Assembly (NCBI GenBank): GCA_964581535.1
Contig: CAZOOW010000006.1
Coordinates: 1 to 33,217 of the forward strand
DNA length: 33,217 nt
Direction of reading: 5' to 3'
Origin: CAZOOW01 sp964581535
GTDB taxonomy: Bacteria > Patescibacteriota > Saccharimonadia > Saccharimonadales > Saccharimonadaceae
The translations under genes and the position numbers were made by a program. The notes under the pieces were generated by a model. The model saw nothing but the letters and a program-made list of their open reading frames with translations, was not told where the DNA came from and did no database searches. Below are positions 19,279-26,052 of this stretch, in pieces (the stretch's first letter is position 1; each line of letters begins with the position of its first letter).

Positions 19279-19343
19279 AAGCTTTTTGTTTTAACTTTTT
19301 GTTTTGAATAGTTTCGTAACGTTTTTGTTTTTGCAAAAAGCTT
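19279..19343. repeat. Inverted repeat around a T-rich low-complexity segment
   Basis: AAGCTTTTTG (19279-19288) and CAAAAAGCTT (19334-19343) are perfect inverted copies flanking TTTTTGTTTT-like direct repeats. Confidence 0.6.
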
Positions 19344-19948
19344 ACTTCCTTTATAGCAAACTGCTTACGTTATGTCAAGCATATTGTTAAAAATATATAT
19401 TGTATTATTTACTATGTAACAAAATTATAAGATTAAAATATATTTTGTTGTGTTTTTATCTATTATATTTATTGTTGTGAATTATGATGTACTGGCCACC
19501 TGAAATCTCATTAGGTTTGCCTATACGGTATATCTACGTAGTGATTTACTCGCGCGCCCGTTTTTAATTCGACTTGTCATAACCAGGCGCTGAAACTATC
19601 CAGCTCCATTACTACGCGGCTGGTCCGATCAGCACAATTAACCTCCGCATAAATTTCAGATTCAGCCACGATATCTAAAGTTACTTTTTAAGTCTATCGA
19701 TCTGGTAACAAAAATCTGCACTACAACGTGCATATAGCAACGTATTTATTATCTGCCTGTATATATGCATTGCCTGCCGTTTTGCGGTGTTCAGATTATC
19801 GAGATGATATCAACTACGCCCACAAGCTTTTTGCCATAATTATGCATCTACTCTTAAATCGGCTGGATACTCTTACTATTAACAAGAGTTGCGTTTCTTC
19901 AACACAATTCATAGTTTCGGCAGTGCTGTTTTGGAATCTGCCAAAAAG

Positions 19949-19977
19949 ACGCATGTAGCTAGACTCGCTACGTGCGT
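19949..19977 (-). terminator. Terminator-like hairpin on the minus strand
   Basis: 11-bp arms with one G-U pair (ACGCATGTAGC / GCTACGTGCGT) and a 7-nt loop. On the minus strand the hairpin is followed by CTTTTTGG. No gene is visible upstream of it on that strand, so a minus-strand transcript from about 20100 is possible but unproven. Confidence 0.4.
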
Positions 19978-20114
19978 AATAATGGATGGCGCATAAGAAT
20001 GTTGGGCTGAATTATTTGTGTTAAGGCCCGGTCGTCAGCGCTCGGATTGTTGAACAGCAATTGCATCATCAAACTAAACAGTTTTCCACAGTTTACACAA
20101 TGTAAAAATTACTG

Positions 20115-20143
20115 TTGACATAAGCATTTCAGAGCGTTATATT
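20115..20143 (+). promoter_or_regulatory. Strong promoter of a small RNA candidate
   Basis: Perfect TTGACA (20115-20120), 17-nt spacer and TATATT (20138-20143), preceded by the palindrome TTTACA-CAA-TGTAAA (20092-20106), a possible operator. Confidence 0.7.
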
Positions 20144-20149
20144 AGAGGT

Positions 20150-20245
20150 AGTTCCTGAATACAAAACTTACTCAGGAGCCAAAAACCAAAAACACAAAAA
20201 GAAAACCAAATAAAAACAGCCGTTCCTCGCAGGCGGCTGTTTTTC
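20150..20245 (+). ncRNA. Candidate small RNA, about 95 nt
   Basis: Bounded by the promoter at 20115-20143 and a strong terminator at 20212-20244. The transcript has a 5' hairpin (TTCCTGA 20152-20158 with TCAGGAG 20172-20178), an unstructured A-rich linker of about 30 nt with repeated CCAAAAA units, and the terminator stem. It contains no ATG, GTG or TTG followed by a useful frame, so it is unlikely to encode a peptide. I know of no family it belongs to. Part of an AGGAG sequence is held in the first hairpin. Confidence 0.55.
20212..20244. terminator. Bidirectional terminator (small RNA / GH5 gene)
   Basis: 11-bp stem AAAAACAGCCG (20212-20222) / CGGCTGTTTTT (20234-20244) with an 11-nt loop, giving U-tracts on both strands. 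It ends the plus-strand small RNA and the minus-strand GH5 gene, which stops at 20255. Confidence 0.88.
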
Positions 20246-20254
20246 ATTGCACTT

Positions 20255-21253
20255 TTATTTTACTTTTTCAAGCCAGTCATGGGCACTACGATAGTCCCAT
20301 GGACCATTGTGAGGTGCTTTATATGTCCAATAGGCATGCGCCCACACCCCCTCATCGTAAACCTTTTTTTGTAGGCTATAGTACTTCACCTCCCCCGCCC
20401 GCCTATGACCGGCTGCGTCAAGCACTTTAGTTGGTAGCGCCGCGCTCCATTCACCAACAAGAATATCAATATTTCGGGAAGTCCTGTTCAAAATCCGTGG
20501 CCACTTTTTGGAAACGACTCTATAAAATTGCTCAAGGCGATAACGCCAGAAAGGAGGTTTATTCTGGTAGAGATGGACATCAAGCACAATATCCGTGTAG
20601 CCCCGCGCTGCAAGTACCCTAGCCATTCTACGTGGCCAAAATGCATCACTGACAACTATCTTTACCCCATCAGGAAGTACTTTCTTGAGTTTCGGTATTA
20701 GTCGATCGTAGTAGCGCAGAACACGATGTATAAACACACGCTGCTTTGGTTCGTTAATGATTTCGAGACCCAGCAATGCGGGATGATGCCCGTATTTGCG
20801 TGCCATATAGAGCGTCGTGCGCATAGCCTCTCGAGTATTGTGTGGCCGATATAACCATATCGGGCCAACTGCTCCACTGTGATCTTCACCATTTTGCGAA
20901 CCCTGCAGCCCATGAAAATCGAGAAGTATTTTGAGATTATTTTTCTCCGCCCACATGAATGCCCAGTCGATATACTCCTCACCATCAACAAAATCATCTG
21001 TTTTGTCAAATAGCCAGAAGCCGACCGGAAGGCGCACGAAGTCAAAACCATGTGCCGCAATCCATCGAAAATCTTCCTCTGTTATGAACGTCATCCGATG
21101 CCTCGAAAGACGTGTGTTTGCTTCAGCATATCCGAGCTCACGAACAAGTGAGCTTTCCCCGCTCCCCTCTACTCCCTCAAAAAGCTCAGGCGTCATCCAC
21201 CGCTCTGCTACCAGCCAACCACCCAAATTTATGCCTCTTAGTGCTTTTCTCAT
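20255..21253 (-). CDS. GH5-family glycosidase, exo-beta-1,3-glucanase-like
   Basis: A 332-aa TIM-barrel glycoside hydrolase of family 5. The N-terminus RGINLGGWLVAERWMTPELF, the segment DFVRLPVGFW, and DFHGLQGSQNGEDHSG resemble the subfamily that includes fungal exo-beta-1,3-glucanases. The catalytic acid/base is Glu168 in INEP and the nucleophile Glu268 in GEWS; both are present. There is no signal peptide or membrane segment, so the enzyme should be cytoplasmic and would act on imported or intracellular oligosaccharides unless exported by another route. The exact substrate is inference. A TATACT box ends 8 nt before the ATG, suggesting a leaderless mRNA; it is divergent from tmRNA. Confidence 0.87.
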   Translation of the reverse strand: MRKALRGINLGGWLVAERWMTPELFEGVEGSGESSLVRELGYAEANTRLSRHRMTFITEEDFRWIAAHGFDFVRLPVGFWLFDKTDDFVDGEEYIDWAFMWAEKNNLKILLDFHGLQGSQNGEDHSGAVGPIWLYRPHNTREAMRTTLYMARKYGHHPALLGLEIINEPKQRVFIHRVLRYYDRLIPKLKKVLPDGVKIVVSDAFWPRRMARVLAARGYTDIVLDVHLYQNKPPFWRYRLEQFYRVVSKKWPRILNRTSRNIDILVGEWSAALPTKVLDAAGHRRAGEVKYYSLQKKVYDEGVWAHAYWTYKAPHNGPWDYRSAHDWLEKVK

Positions 21254-21290
21254 CTGAAACTAGTATACAATGTATGTTTTGTACTTTTTA

Positions 21291-21299
21291 TGGTATAAT
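21291..21299 (+). promoter_or_regulatory. Extended -10 promoter of tmRNA
   Basis: TGGTATAAT (21291-21299) lies 10 nt before the mature 5' end. The -35 region is weak, as is usual with extended -10 promoters. Confidence 0.65.
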
Positions 21300-21309
21300 A
21301 GAGCTTTAC

Positions 21310-21701
21310 GGGGCTGACATAGCTTTCGACGATTGGACCTTAACAGATTGTTCTGCATACCGACCACTGACGTAATCAGTACTACTAATTGCAAACTTTG
21401 TTGCAAAAGCGAAGAGCTTTGTCGCATCTTTGATGCCTCAGACTCTCGCACCAGCTGTAGCCTAAGGTTTTACGGCCGCTTCCTCCTCGACGTCATATAA
21501 AGGTCTTAGGAAGTGTCATATACATATGACTTGGTATATTCGTAGCTGTGAGGCGAATATATGACGTTTACTCATAGCGACAACATGTTATTTTCGTTTA
21601 TTCTCGAGACCCGTTGTCGTAAAGCATCAGAGTAAACTATGTGTGTAGACGAACGATCGGTTACCACTCGGACCGGGGGGCAGTACCCCGCAGCTCCACC
21701 A
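21310..21701 (+). ncRNA. ssrA: Transfer-messenger RNA (tmRNA)
   Basis: A 392-nt tmRNA that rescues stalled ribosomes together with SmpB. The 5' end GGGGCTGACATAGC and the 3' tRNA-like end form a 7-bp acceptor stem (GGGGCTG with CAGCTCC) followed by an encoded ACCA. The tag reading frame is visible from GCA AAC TTT GTT near 21392 to a TAA at about 21463. It gives a 24-residue tag beginning ANFVAKAK and ending TLAPAVA, an alanine/valine-rich end of the kind recognised by ClpXP-type proteases, although it is not the common ALAA. A terminator follows at once. Confidence 0.96.
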
Positions 21702-21712
21702 TATTCGTAATT

Positions 21713-21737
21713 CCATCCCCTATCGGGATGGTTTTTA
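21713..21737 (+). terminator. Terminator of tmRNA
   Basis: Stem CCATCCC/GGGATGG with a 5-nt loop followed by TTTTTATT, 12 nt after the CCA end. Confidence 0.88.
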
Positions 21738-21787
21738 TTGCTTATGATTGCAATGAATGCCTTCTCTATAGCATACTGATGAGAACT

Positions 21788-23302
21788 ATGAGGACTGCGA
21801 GGGTATCATCCGCCACAGCATTCGGCTTTGATGGCCGACTAATAGACATCGAATGCGATGCTACAAAAGGCCTGCCTACCATGACTATCGTTGGTCTTGG
21901 AAACAAAGCCATAGATGAGGCCAAAGAACGAGTACGCAGCGCCATACGAAACTCTCATCTAGATTTCCCTGCCAAGCACCTTACGATAAACCTAGCTCCA
22001 GCGAACCTCCCCAAAGATGGCTCACACTTTGACCTACCTATTGCTCTCGCAATCCTCATAACGGGCGGCCAGCTCCGCCAAGAAGCAGTCGAAGGCATTG
22101 TTTGCGCGGGCGAGCTTGGACTTGGCGGAGAGATACGACCAATTCGGGGTATCTTAAATATTGTTGAAACCGCACGAGAGTCTGGCTTCAAAACAGTTAT
22201 CGTCCCTTCGGCAAATGCCTCCCAAGCCAAACTTATTCGTGGTGTTTCTGTCATCGCCGCCCCTGACTTATCCAGCTTATATCTGCATTTAATTGGTGAA
22301 AAAATGCTCCCAAATATTGATGAGGAAACTACAACTTATCTCACCAAACCCTCAGTTGATTTTAGTGATATAAAAGGTCAAGATCAGGCGAAGCGCGCAT
22401 TGTTTATCGCAGCAGCGGGTGGGCACAATATCCTTTTTGACGGCCCACCTGGCGCCGGAAAAACGATGCTAGCCCGAGCATTGATCTCGATTTTGCCCGA
22501 ACCCACGTATGAGGAAAAAATAGCTATTACGAAACTGCATAATCTCGTCGGAGAAAGTATCGATACAATCATTGCCACTCGACCATTCCGTGCGCCGCAT
22601 CATACAGCCAGCACGGTCGCGCTCATCGGTGGCGGAACTAAGCCATTACCTGGTGAAGTTAGCCTAGCTCATCACGGCGTACTCTTTCTCGATGAGCTTC
22701 CAGAATACCCGCGCAGCGTACTCGAATCGCTCCGGCAACCCTTAGAAGATCGATCTGTAAATGTTTCTCGCGCTAGTTCACATGTCTCATACCCTGCAAA
22801 CTTTATGCTAGTTGCAACAAAAAATCCATGTCCATGTGGCTATAACGGCGACACCAGCCGGGAGTGTAGTTGTACTATCCCGCAGCTTCTTAACTACCAA
22901 AAGCGCGTATCCGGACCACTTCTCGATCGAATCGATATGGTATTGAATGTTGGGCGAGTGCCAGAAAGTGACCTGCTGCATCATGATGACTTGCGTCAAT
23001 CGGAAAGCGAAGCACTCCGCAAGCAGGTTGAATCTGCCCGAAATCATCAGCGAATACGGAACAAAAAAGGCGTGACTAATGCAGAGATCGGTAGTAAAAA
23101 TATCGCTGCGGAGACCTTACTTTCCAGTGATGCAACGGATTTACTCAACAAAGCCGCGGCCTCCATGAAGCTCTCTGCGCGCAGCTATTTCAAGCTCATA
23201 AAAGTCGCACGAACTATTGCAGATATCTCTGAGAATGAAAGTATTCTTGCCCCTCATATGGCAGAAGCACTCCAGTATCGACCGAGAACCGTCGAGTCAT
23301 AA
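21788..23302 (+). CDS. comM: YifB/ComM-family Mg-chelatase-like AAA+ ATPase
   Basis: A 504-aa protein with an N-terminal Lon-protease-like fold domain (about 1-170, including GLPTMTIVGLGNKAIDEAKERVRSA) and a Mg-chelatase-type AAA+ motor. Walker A is GPPGAGKTM, Walker B is GVLFLDELPE, with a CPCGY...CSC putative zinc cluster and a C-terminal helical lid domain. ComM is a hexameric branch-migration helicase that helps integrate DNA taken up by transformation. The frame is open to 21641, but that part lies in tmRNA and its terminator. The start at 21788 matches the family N-terminus; 21779 is also possible. A CATACT box ends 10 nt before 21788 and no Shine-Dalgarno is present, so it may be leaderless. 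Confidence 0.92.
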   Translation: MRTARVSSATAFGFDGRLIDIECDATKGLPTMTIVGLGNKAIDEAKERVRSAIRNSHLDFPAKHLTINLAPANLPKDGSHFDLPIALAILITGGQLRQEAVEGIVCAGELGLGGEIRPIRGILNIVETARESGFKTVIVPSANASQAKLIRGVSVIAAPDLSSLYLHLIGEKMLPNIDEETTTYLTKPSVDFSDIKGQDQAKRALFIAAAGGHNILFDGPPGAGKTMLARALISILPEPTYEEKIAITKLHNLVGESIDTIIATRPFRAPHHTASTVALIGGGTKPLPGEVSLAHHGVLFLDELPEYPRSVLESLRQPLEDRSVNVSRASSHVSYPANFMLVATKNPCPCGYNGDTSRECSCTIPQLLNYQKRVSGPLLDRIDMVLNVGRVPESDLLHHDDLRQSESEALRKQVESARNHQRIRNKKGVTNAEIGSKNIAAETLLSSDATDLLNKAAASMKLSARSYFKLIKVARTIADISENESILAPHMAEALQYRPRTVES

Positions 23303-23312
23303 TGCTAACTAC

Positions 23313-23341
23313 TTGCTTCCGCCTCAGTTATTTGCTAAAAT
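23313..23341 (+). promoter_or_regulatory. Promoter of infC-rpmI-rplT
   Basis: TTGCTT (23313-23318), 17-nt spacer and TAAAAT (23336-23341), with TGC in front of the -10 box (extended -10). Transcription starts about 40 nt before infC. Confidence 0.72.
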
Positions 23342-23389
23342 ACCTCAGTTACAAATACTAACCGCAGAGAATCTTTAGGAGTAGTCAGG

Positions 23390-23896
23390 ATTAACAAGTC
23401 AGTTCGTACTAACGAAGCTATTCGAGCTTCGGAACTGCGAGTCATCGGCGAAAGCGGCGAGCAACTCGGCATTATGTCTCGTACAGATGCTCTTCGAGCT
23501 GCTGAAGCAGCCGGACTCGATTTGGTTGAGATATCGCCTATGGCATCTCCGCCTGTAGCGAAAATCATCGATTGGGGCAAATACCAGTACCAAAAGATGA
23601 AGGAGCAGCAGCGGAACAAAAAGAATGCCAAGGCTAGCGAACTCAAGCAAATGCGCCTCGGTCTTAAGATTGGCCAGCACGATCTCGACATCAAACTAAA
23701 AAAGATACGTTCTTTTTTGAGCGATGGAAACAAGGTACGGATTCAAATATTTTTCCGTGGTCGCGAGATGGCCCACCAGGAGCTAGGGCACGAATTGATG
23801 AGCAAGATTACTGAACTACTCTCCGAAGATGCTGTAGTTGAACAAAAGCCTGTAATGGCTGGACGTAACCTCAGTGTTACAGTAAGGAGCAAATAA
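23390..23896 (+). CDS. infC: Translation initiation factor IF-3 (AUU start)
   Basis: A 168-aa IF-3, which binds the 30S subunit and checks start-codon and initiator-tRNA selection. From the first in-frame ATG (23474) the protein would lack the conserved N-terminal strand. Reading upstream in the same frame gives NKSVRTNEAIRASELRVIG and then GEQLGIM, the canonical IF-3 N-terminus. The only start-like codon there is ATT at 23390, 8 nt after AGGAG (23377-23381). This matches the well-known AUU start of infC, which lets IF-3 repress its own translation. The C-domain (KIGQHDLDIKLKKIRSFL, FFRGREMAHQELG) is complete. It overlaps rpmI by one base. Confidence 0.95.
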   Translation: MNKSVRTNEAIRASELRVIGESGEQLGIMSRTDALRAAEAAGLDLVEISPMASPPVAKIIDWGKYQYQKMKEQQRNKKNAKASELKQMRLGLKIGQHDLDIKLKKIRSFLSDGNKVRIQIFFRGREMAHQELGHELMSKITELLSEDAVVEQKPVMAGRNLSVTVRSK

Positions 23897-24096
23897 TGCC
23901 AAAGTTAAAAACCCACAAAGGGACCGCAAAGCGGGTCAAAGTAACCGCTGGCGGAAAAGTCACCAGACGCCGAGCATTCGGTGGTCACATGTTGGCTAAA
24001 AAAAGCGCGAGCCGGAAACGTGTTATCGGTACGAGTGCCGAAATCACTGGTAAGCTTGCAAAAAATGTCAAACGAGCCATTGGAGGAGTCAAGTAA
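23896..24096 (+). CDS. rpmI: 50S ribosomal protein L35
   Basis: A 66-aa basic protein with the L35 signature MPKLKTHKGTAKRVKVTAGGKV and the RRAFGGHML segment. Start and stop overlap the neighbours (TAATG junctions with infC and rplT), and AAGGAG lies upstream. It is the middle gene of the classic infC-rpmI-rplT operon. Confidence 0.97.
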   Translation: MPKLKTHKGTAKRVKVTAGGKVTRRRAFGGHMLAKKSASRKRVIGTSAEITGKLAKNVKRAIGGVK

Positions 24097-24440
24097 TGCG
24101 TGTAAAACGAGGGGTTACCGCCCGAGCAAAACACAAGAAGGTGCTAAAAGCTGCTAAAGGGATGCAGCACAACCGTACCAGAAGCTTCCGTCTGGCAAAA
24201 CAAGCTGTTATCCGCGCCCTGCAGTATGCCTACCGAGATCGACGTAACAAAAAACGCGACCTCCGGGCGCTGTGGATTACCCGTATCAACGCTGCCGCAC
24301 GCGAAAATGGTACGACCTACGGAAAACTGATGCACGGCCTCAAACAAGCAGGTATAGAGCTGGATCGTAAGACTCTTGCCGACCTTGCAGTTCGTGAGCC
24401 TAAGGCTTTCACGGCAATAGTAAAGTCAGCTATCAAATAG
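24096..24440 (+). CDS. rplT: 50S ribosomal protein L20
   Basis: A 114-aa L20, which binds 23S rRNA early in 50S assembly. It shows the family pattern MRVKRGVTARAKHKKVLKAAKG, the YRDRRNKKRDLRALWITRINAA block and GLKQAGIELDRKTLADLAV. It starts in a TAATG overlap with rpmI after GAGGAG. In other bacteria L20 represses this operon by binding its mRNA; no such site was identified here. Confidence 0.97.
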   Translation: MRVKRGVTARAKHKKVLKAAKGMQHNRTRSFRLAKQAVIRALQYAYRDRRNKKRDLRALWITRINAAARENGTTYGKLMHGLKQAGIELDRKTLADLAVREPKAFTAIVKSAIK

Positions 24441-24460
24441 TCAGAGTTAGATTTGCACGT

Positions 24461-24490
24461 AAAAAACTCCTCATAACTGAGGAGTTTTTT
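24461..24490. terminator. Bidirectional terminator (rplT / rnpB)
   Basis: Perfect 13-bp stem AAAAAACTCCTCA / TGAGGAGTTTTTT with a TAAC loop, serving both the plus-strand ribosomal operon and the minus-strand RNase P RNA. Confidence 0.92.
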
Positions 24491-24493
24491 AGT

Positions 24494-24893
24494 ATCAGGC
24501 AACCGATAAGCCGGGTTCTGTCGTGAGTAGCCATCTATCTGGCCTTGCCATTGCTGACAAGATCTAGCGGTTCATTGACGTGGTACAGACGGACCGTTCC
24601 GCAGATATACGGAGCCCGCGTCTCCTTGCAGCAGACAGGGTTTACCTCTTTTATATGTCACCATATAAAACTGTGAGCTCTTACCTGGAAATGATTAGAT
24701 CACTCCTTCACCGCTTGTGCGGCAAACACTCATTTCACCCTTACCTTTCAGCCTTTAGGGCCAAAAAGGCGGTATCGTTTCTGTGGCACTTTCCCTAGGG
24801 TCTCCCCCGGTCGCCGTTAGCGACTGTCTTTGTCCTTTGCTGCCCGGACTTTCCTCTCGTACAAAGTACAAGCGGCTACTTAGCTGCCTGATG
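24494..24893 (-). ncRNA. rnpB: RNase P RNA (bacterial type A)
   Basis: About 400 nt on the minus strand. The 5' part carries GAGGAAAGTCCGGGC (reverse complement 24844-24858), the conserved CR-I segment, and the 3' part carries ACAGAACCCGGCTTA (near 24508-24526). The terminal P1 helix forms between CAGGCAGC at the 5' end and GGTTGCCTGA at the 3' end. It is the ribozyme that removes tRNA 5' leaders. Its -10 box lies just before the 3' end of the upstream Nudix-like/RNase HI gene. Confidence 0.95.
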
Positions 24894-24900
24894 AGAATGT

Positions 24901-24930
24901 ATTATACCGTAAACTACTGATGCTCGTCGA
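24901..24930 (-). promoter_or_regulatory. Promoter of rnpB, overlapping the RNase HI gene end
   Basis: On the minus strand TCGACG (24930-24925), 18-nt spacer, perfect TATAAT (24906-24901), a few nt before the RNA 5' end. The -35 part lies within the coding region that stops at 24914. Confidence 0.6.
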
Positions 24931-25780
24931 GGATACGGTTAACCACTCCGTCAGCAAGCGTGTTGTATTCACGTCGAACGTGCGAGAATGACACTGTATC
25001 GAATCGTCCGCAAGCAGTTCGGATCTGACTATTAATAACCGCAAGATCAGGGTGCTTAATCTTATAGATTCCGTTGAGTTGATTAGCCACAAGCTGCGAA
25101 TCCATACGAAAGTCAACAGTTCGTGCGCCCATCTCTGCAGCGTGTTCTAGACCTAGTAGCACAGCTCGATATTCAGCAACATTATTTGTCGTAATACCTA
25201 AGAACTCCCCTCCTTCGACGATTACTTGACCTGCTTCGTTCATTATCACGTAGCCGCTTGCAGCTGGTCCAGGATTTCCTCGCGATCCTCCATCGCTAAA
25301 AATTACAACGTGAGAATTTGTTGTGTTTTTATCTTCTAATGTTAGTTGAATTTGATTATGCTTATCTGTAAAAAGGCTCACTTGCTGTAAGCCAAGTATT
25401 TGTTGTGTGGATTGCGTCAGTTTATTTCGTTGTATATCTTCCAACTTTTTCCATTCATATCTGTCATAATCGCTGCTGAGTTCGACTGATTTATCGATCG
25501 GTTTGAGCGTTACATCATATATCACAAAGACGTACTGCAATGCCCTATCATCAGGGTCAATGAACGACATGACATCCTTTAGCTGAACAGTTTCTGCACT
25601 TATCCCGGCGTGGATGTGTAGTGCACGATTTAACGAATCCTCAGGTTGCTGAGACATATGTACCGCTCCCCCAGGGAGCTCGTATAAACCGGCAATAGAA
25701 GTACGTCCCCCGCTGCGACGAAGTAGCAAGACTTTTCCATCCTGTCGTACTATCGCTTTTGTTGTAACTTTTTGTTTCAT
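24914..25780 (-). CDS. Fusion of a degenerate Nudix domain and RNase HI
   Basis: A 288-aa two-domain protein. Residues 1-135 have a Nudix fold (LLLRRSGGRTSIAGLYELPGG), but the Nudix box at 38-60 has Gln44, Ala53, Ile56 and His57 where the metal-binding and catalytic glutamates should be, so hydrolase activity is unlikely. Residues 157-288 are an RNase HI domain with all four acidic residues: Asp163 (FSDGGSRGNPGP), Glu203 (NVAEYRA), Asp227 (FRMDSQLV) and Asp277 (NTLADGVVN). This part should cleave the RNA strand of RNA-DNA hybrids. It has a near-consensus promoter and an 8-nt or shorter 5' UTR. Confidence 0.9.
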   Translation of the reverse strand: MKQKVTTKAIVRQDGKVLLLRRSGGRTSIAGLYELPGGAVHMSQQPEDSLNRALHIHAGISAETVQLKDVMSFIDPDDRALQYVFVIYDVTLKPIDKSVELSSDYDRYEWKKLEDIQRNKLTQSTQQILGLQQVSLFTDKHNQIQLTLEDKNTTNSHVVIFSDGGSRGNPGPAASGYVIMNEAGQVIVEGGEFLGITTNNVAEYRAVLLGLEHAAEMGARTVDFRMDSQLVANQLNGIYKIKHPDLAVINSQIRTACGRFDTVSFSHVRREYNTLADGVVNRILDEHQ

Positions 25781-25794
25781 ATAATTACTCTTTC

Positions 25795-25823
25795 ATTATA
25801 GCATAAACATTATACTAAGTCAA
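25795..25823 (-). promoter_or_regulatory. Promoter of the Nudix-like/RNase HI gene
   Basis: On the minus strand TTGACT (25823-25818), 17-nt spacer and perfect TATAAT (25800-25795) with TGC before it. The ATG begins at 25780, leaving a 5' UTR of about 8 nt without a Shine-Dalgarno. Confidence 0.75.
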
Positions 25824-25825
25824 TC

Positions 25826-25865
25826 TGGTCGGGGTTACTGGACTTGAACCCGCGACCTCACCCCG
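25826..25865 (-). pseudogene. tRNA minihelix-like element (acceptor plus T-arm only)
   Basis: Reading 5' to 3' on the minus strand: CGGGGTG, then AGGTC as a variable loop, a T-arm GCGGG-TTCAAGT-CCAGT, then AACCCCG, discriminator A and CCA. The acceptor strands pair at 6 of 7 positions. The D-arm and anticodon arm are absent, as if positions 8-43 of a tRNA (acceptor like tRNA-Pro) had been deleted. It could be a relic or a functional tRNA mimic. Confidence 0.55.
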
Positions 25866-25974
25866 ACGTTCCGCCGGCCCGCAATTTCACGATTGCGAAC
25901 ATAGTTCGCATCGGAAAGTTGCCTTGCGACGAGCCACTGGCTCGTCTCACCCCAGCGTTCTTAGTATGTAAACG

Positions 25975-26052
25975 TGGTCAGGGTGAGAGGATTTGAACCT
26001 CCGGTCTCTGCACCCCCAGCGCAGCGCTTTAGCCGGACTAAGCTACACCCTG
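25975..26052 (-). tRNA. tRNA-Pro (anticodon GGG)
   Basis: Complete cloverleaf on the minus strand: acceptor CAGGGTG/CACCCTG, D-arm AGCTTAGTCCGGCTAAAGC, anticodon stem-loop with loop CTGGGGG giving GGG, T-arm GGAGGTTCAAATCCTCT, discriminator A and an encoded CCA. No clear promoter stands immediately upstream. Confidence 0.96.

Larger units (their letters stand above)
18935..20114. other. Long intergenic region with structured and AT-rich segments
   Basis: About 1.2 kb without a credible protein gene; the short ORFs here have no recognisable product. From left to right it holds a GC-rich structured island (about 19008-19215), a poly-T/inverted-repeat segment (19279-19343), a very AT-rich tract (about 19360-19490) and mixed sequence to 19940. 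A hairpin at 19949-19977 follows, then one TTTTCCACA DnaA-box-like 9-mer (20082-20090) and a TTTACA-CAA-TGTAAA palindrome (20092-20106). The single DnaA-like box is not enough to call an origin. Confidence 0.6.

Noticed and set aside
20082..20106. Possible replication origin (DnaA-box-like TTTTCCACA next to an AT-rich region)
   Set aside because: Only one such 9-mer is present, there is no cluster, and dnaA/dnaN are not nearby.
25826..25954. Intron-containing or long-variable-arm tRNA
   Set aside because: No upstream 5' half with a D-arm and a T33-type anticodon loop could be found, and the extra about 85 nt is too short for a group I intron.
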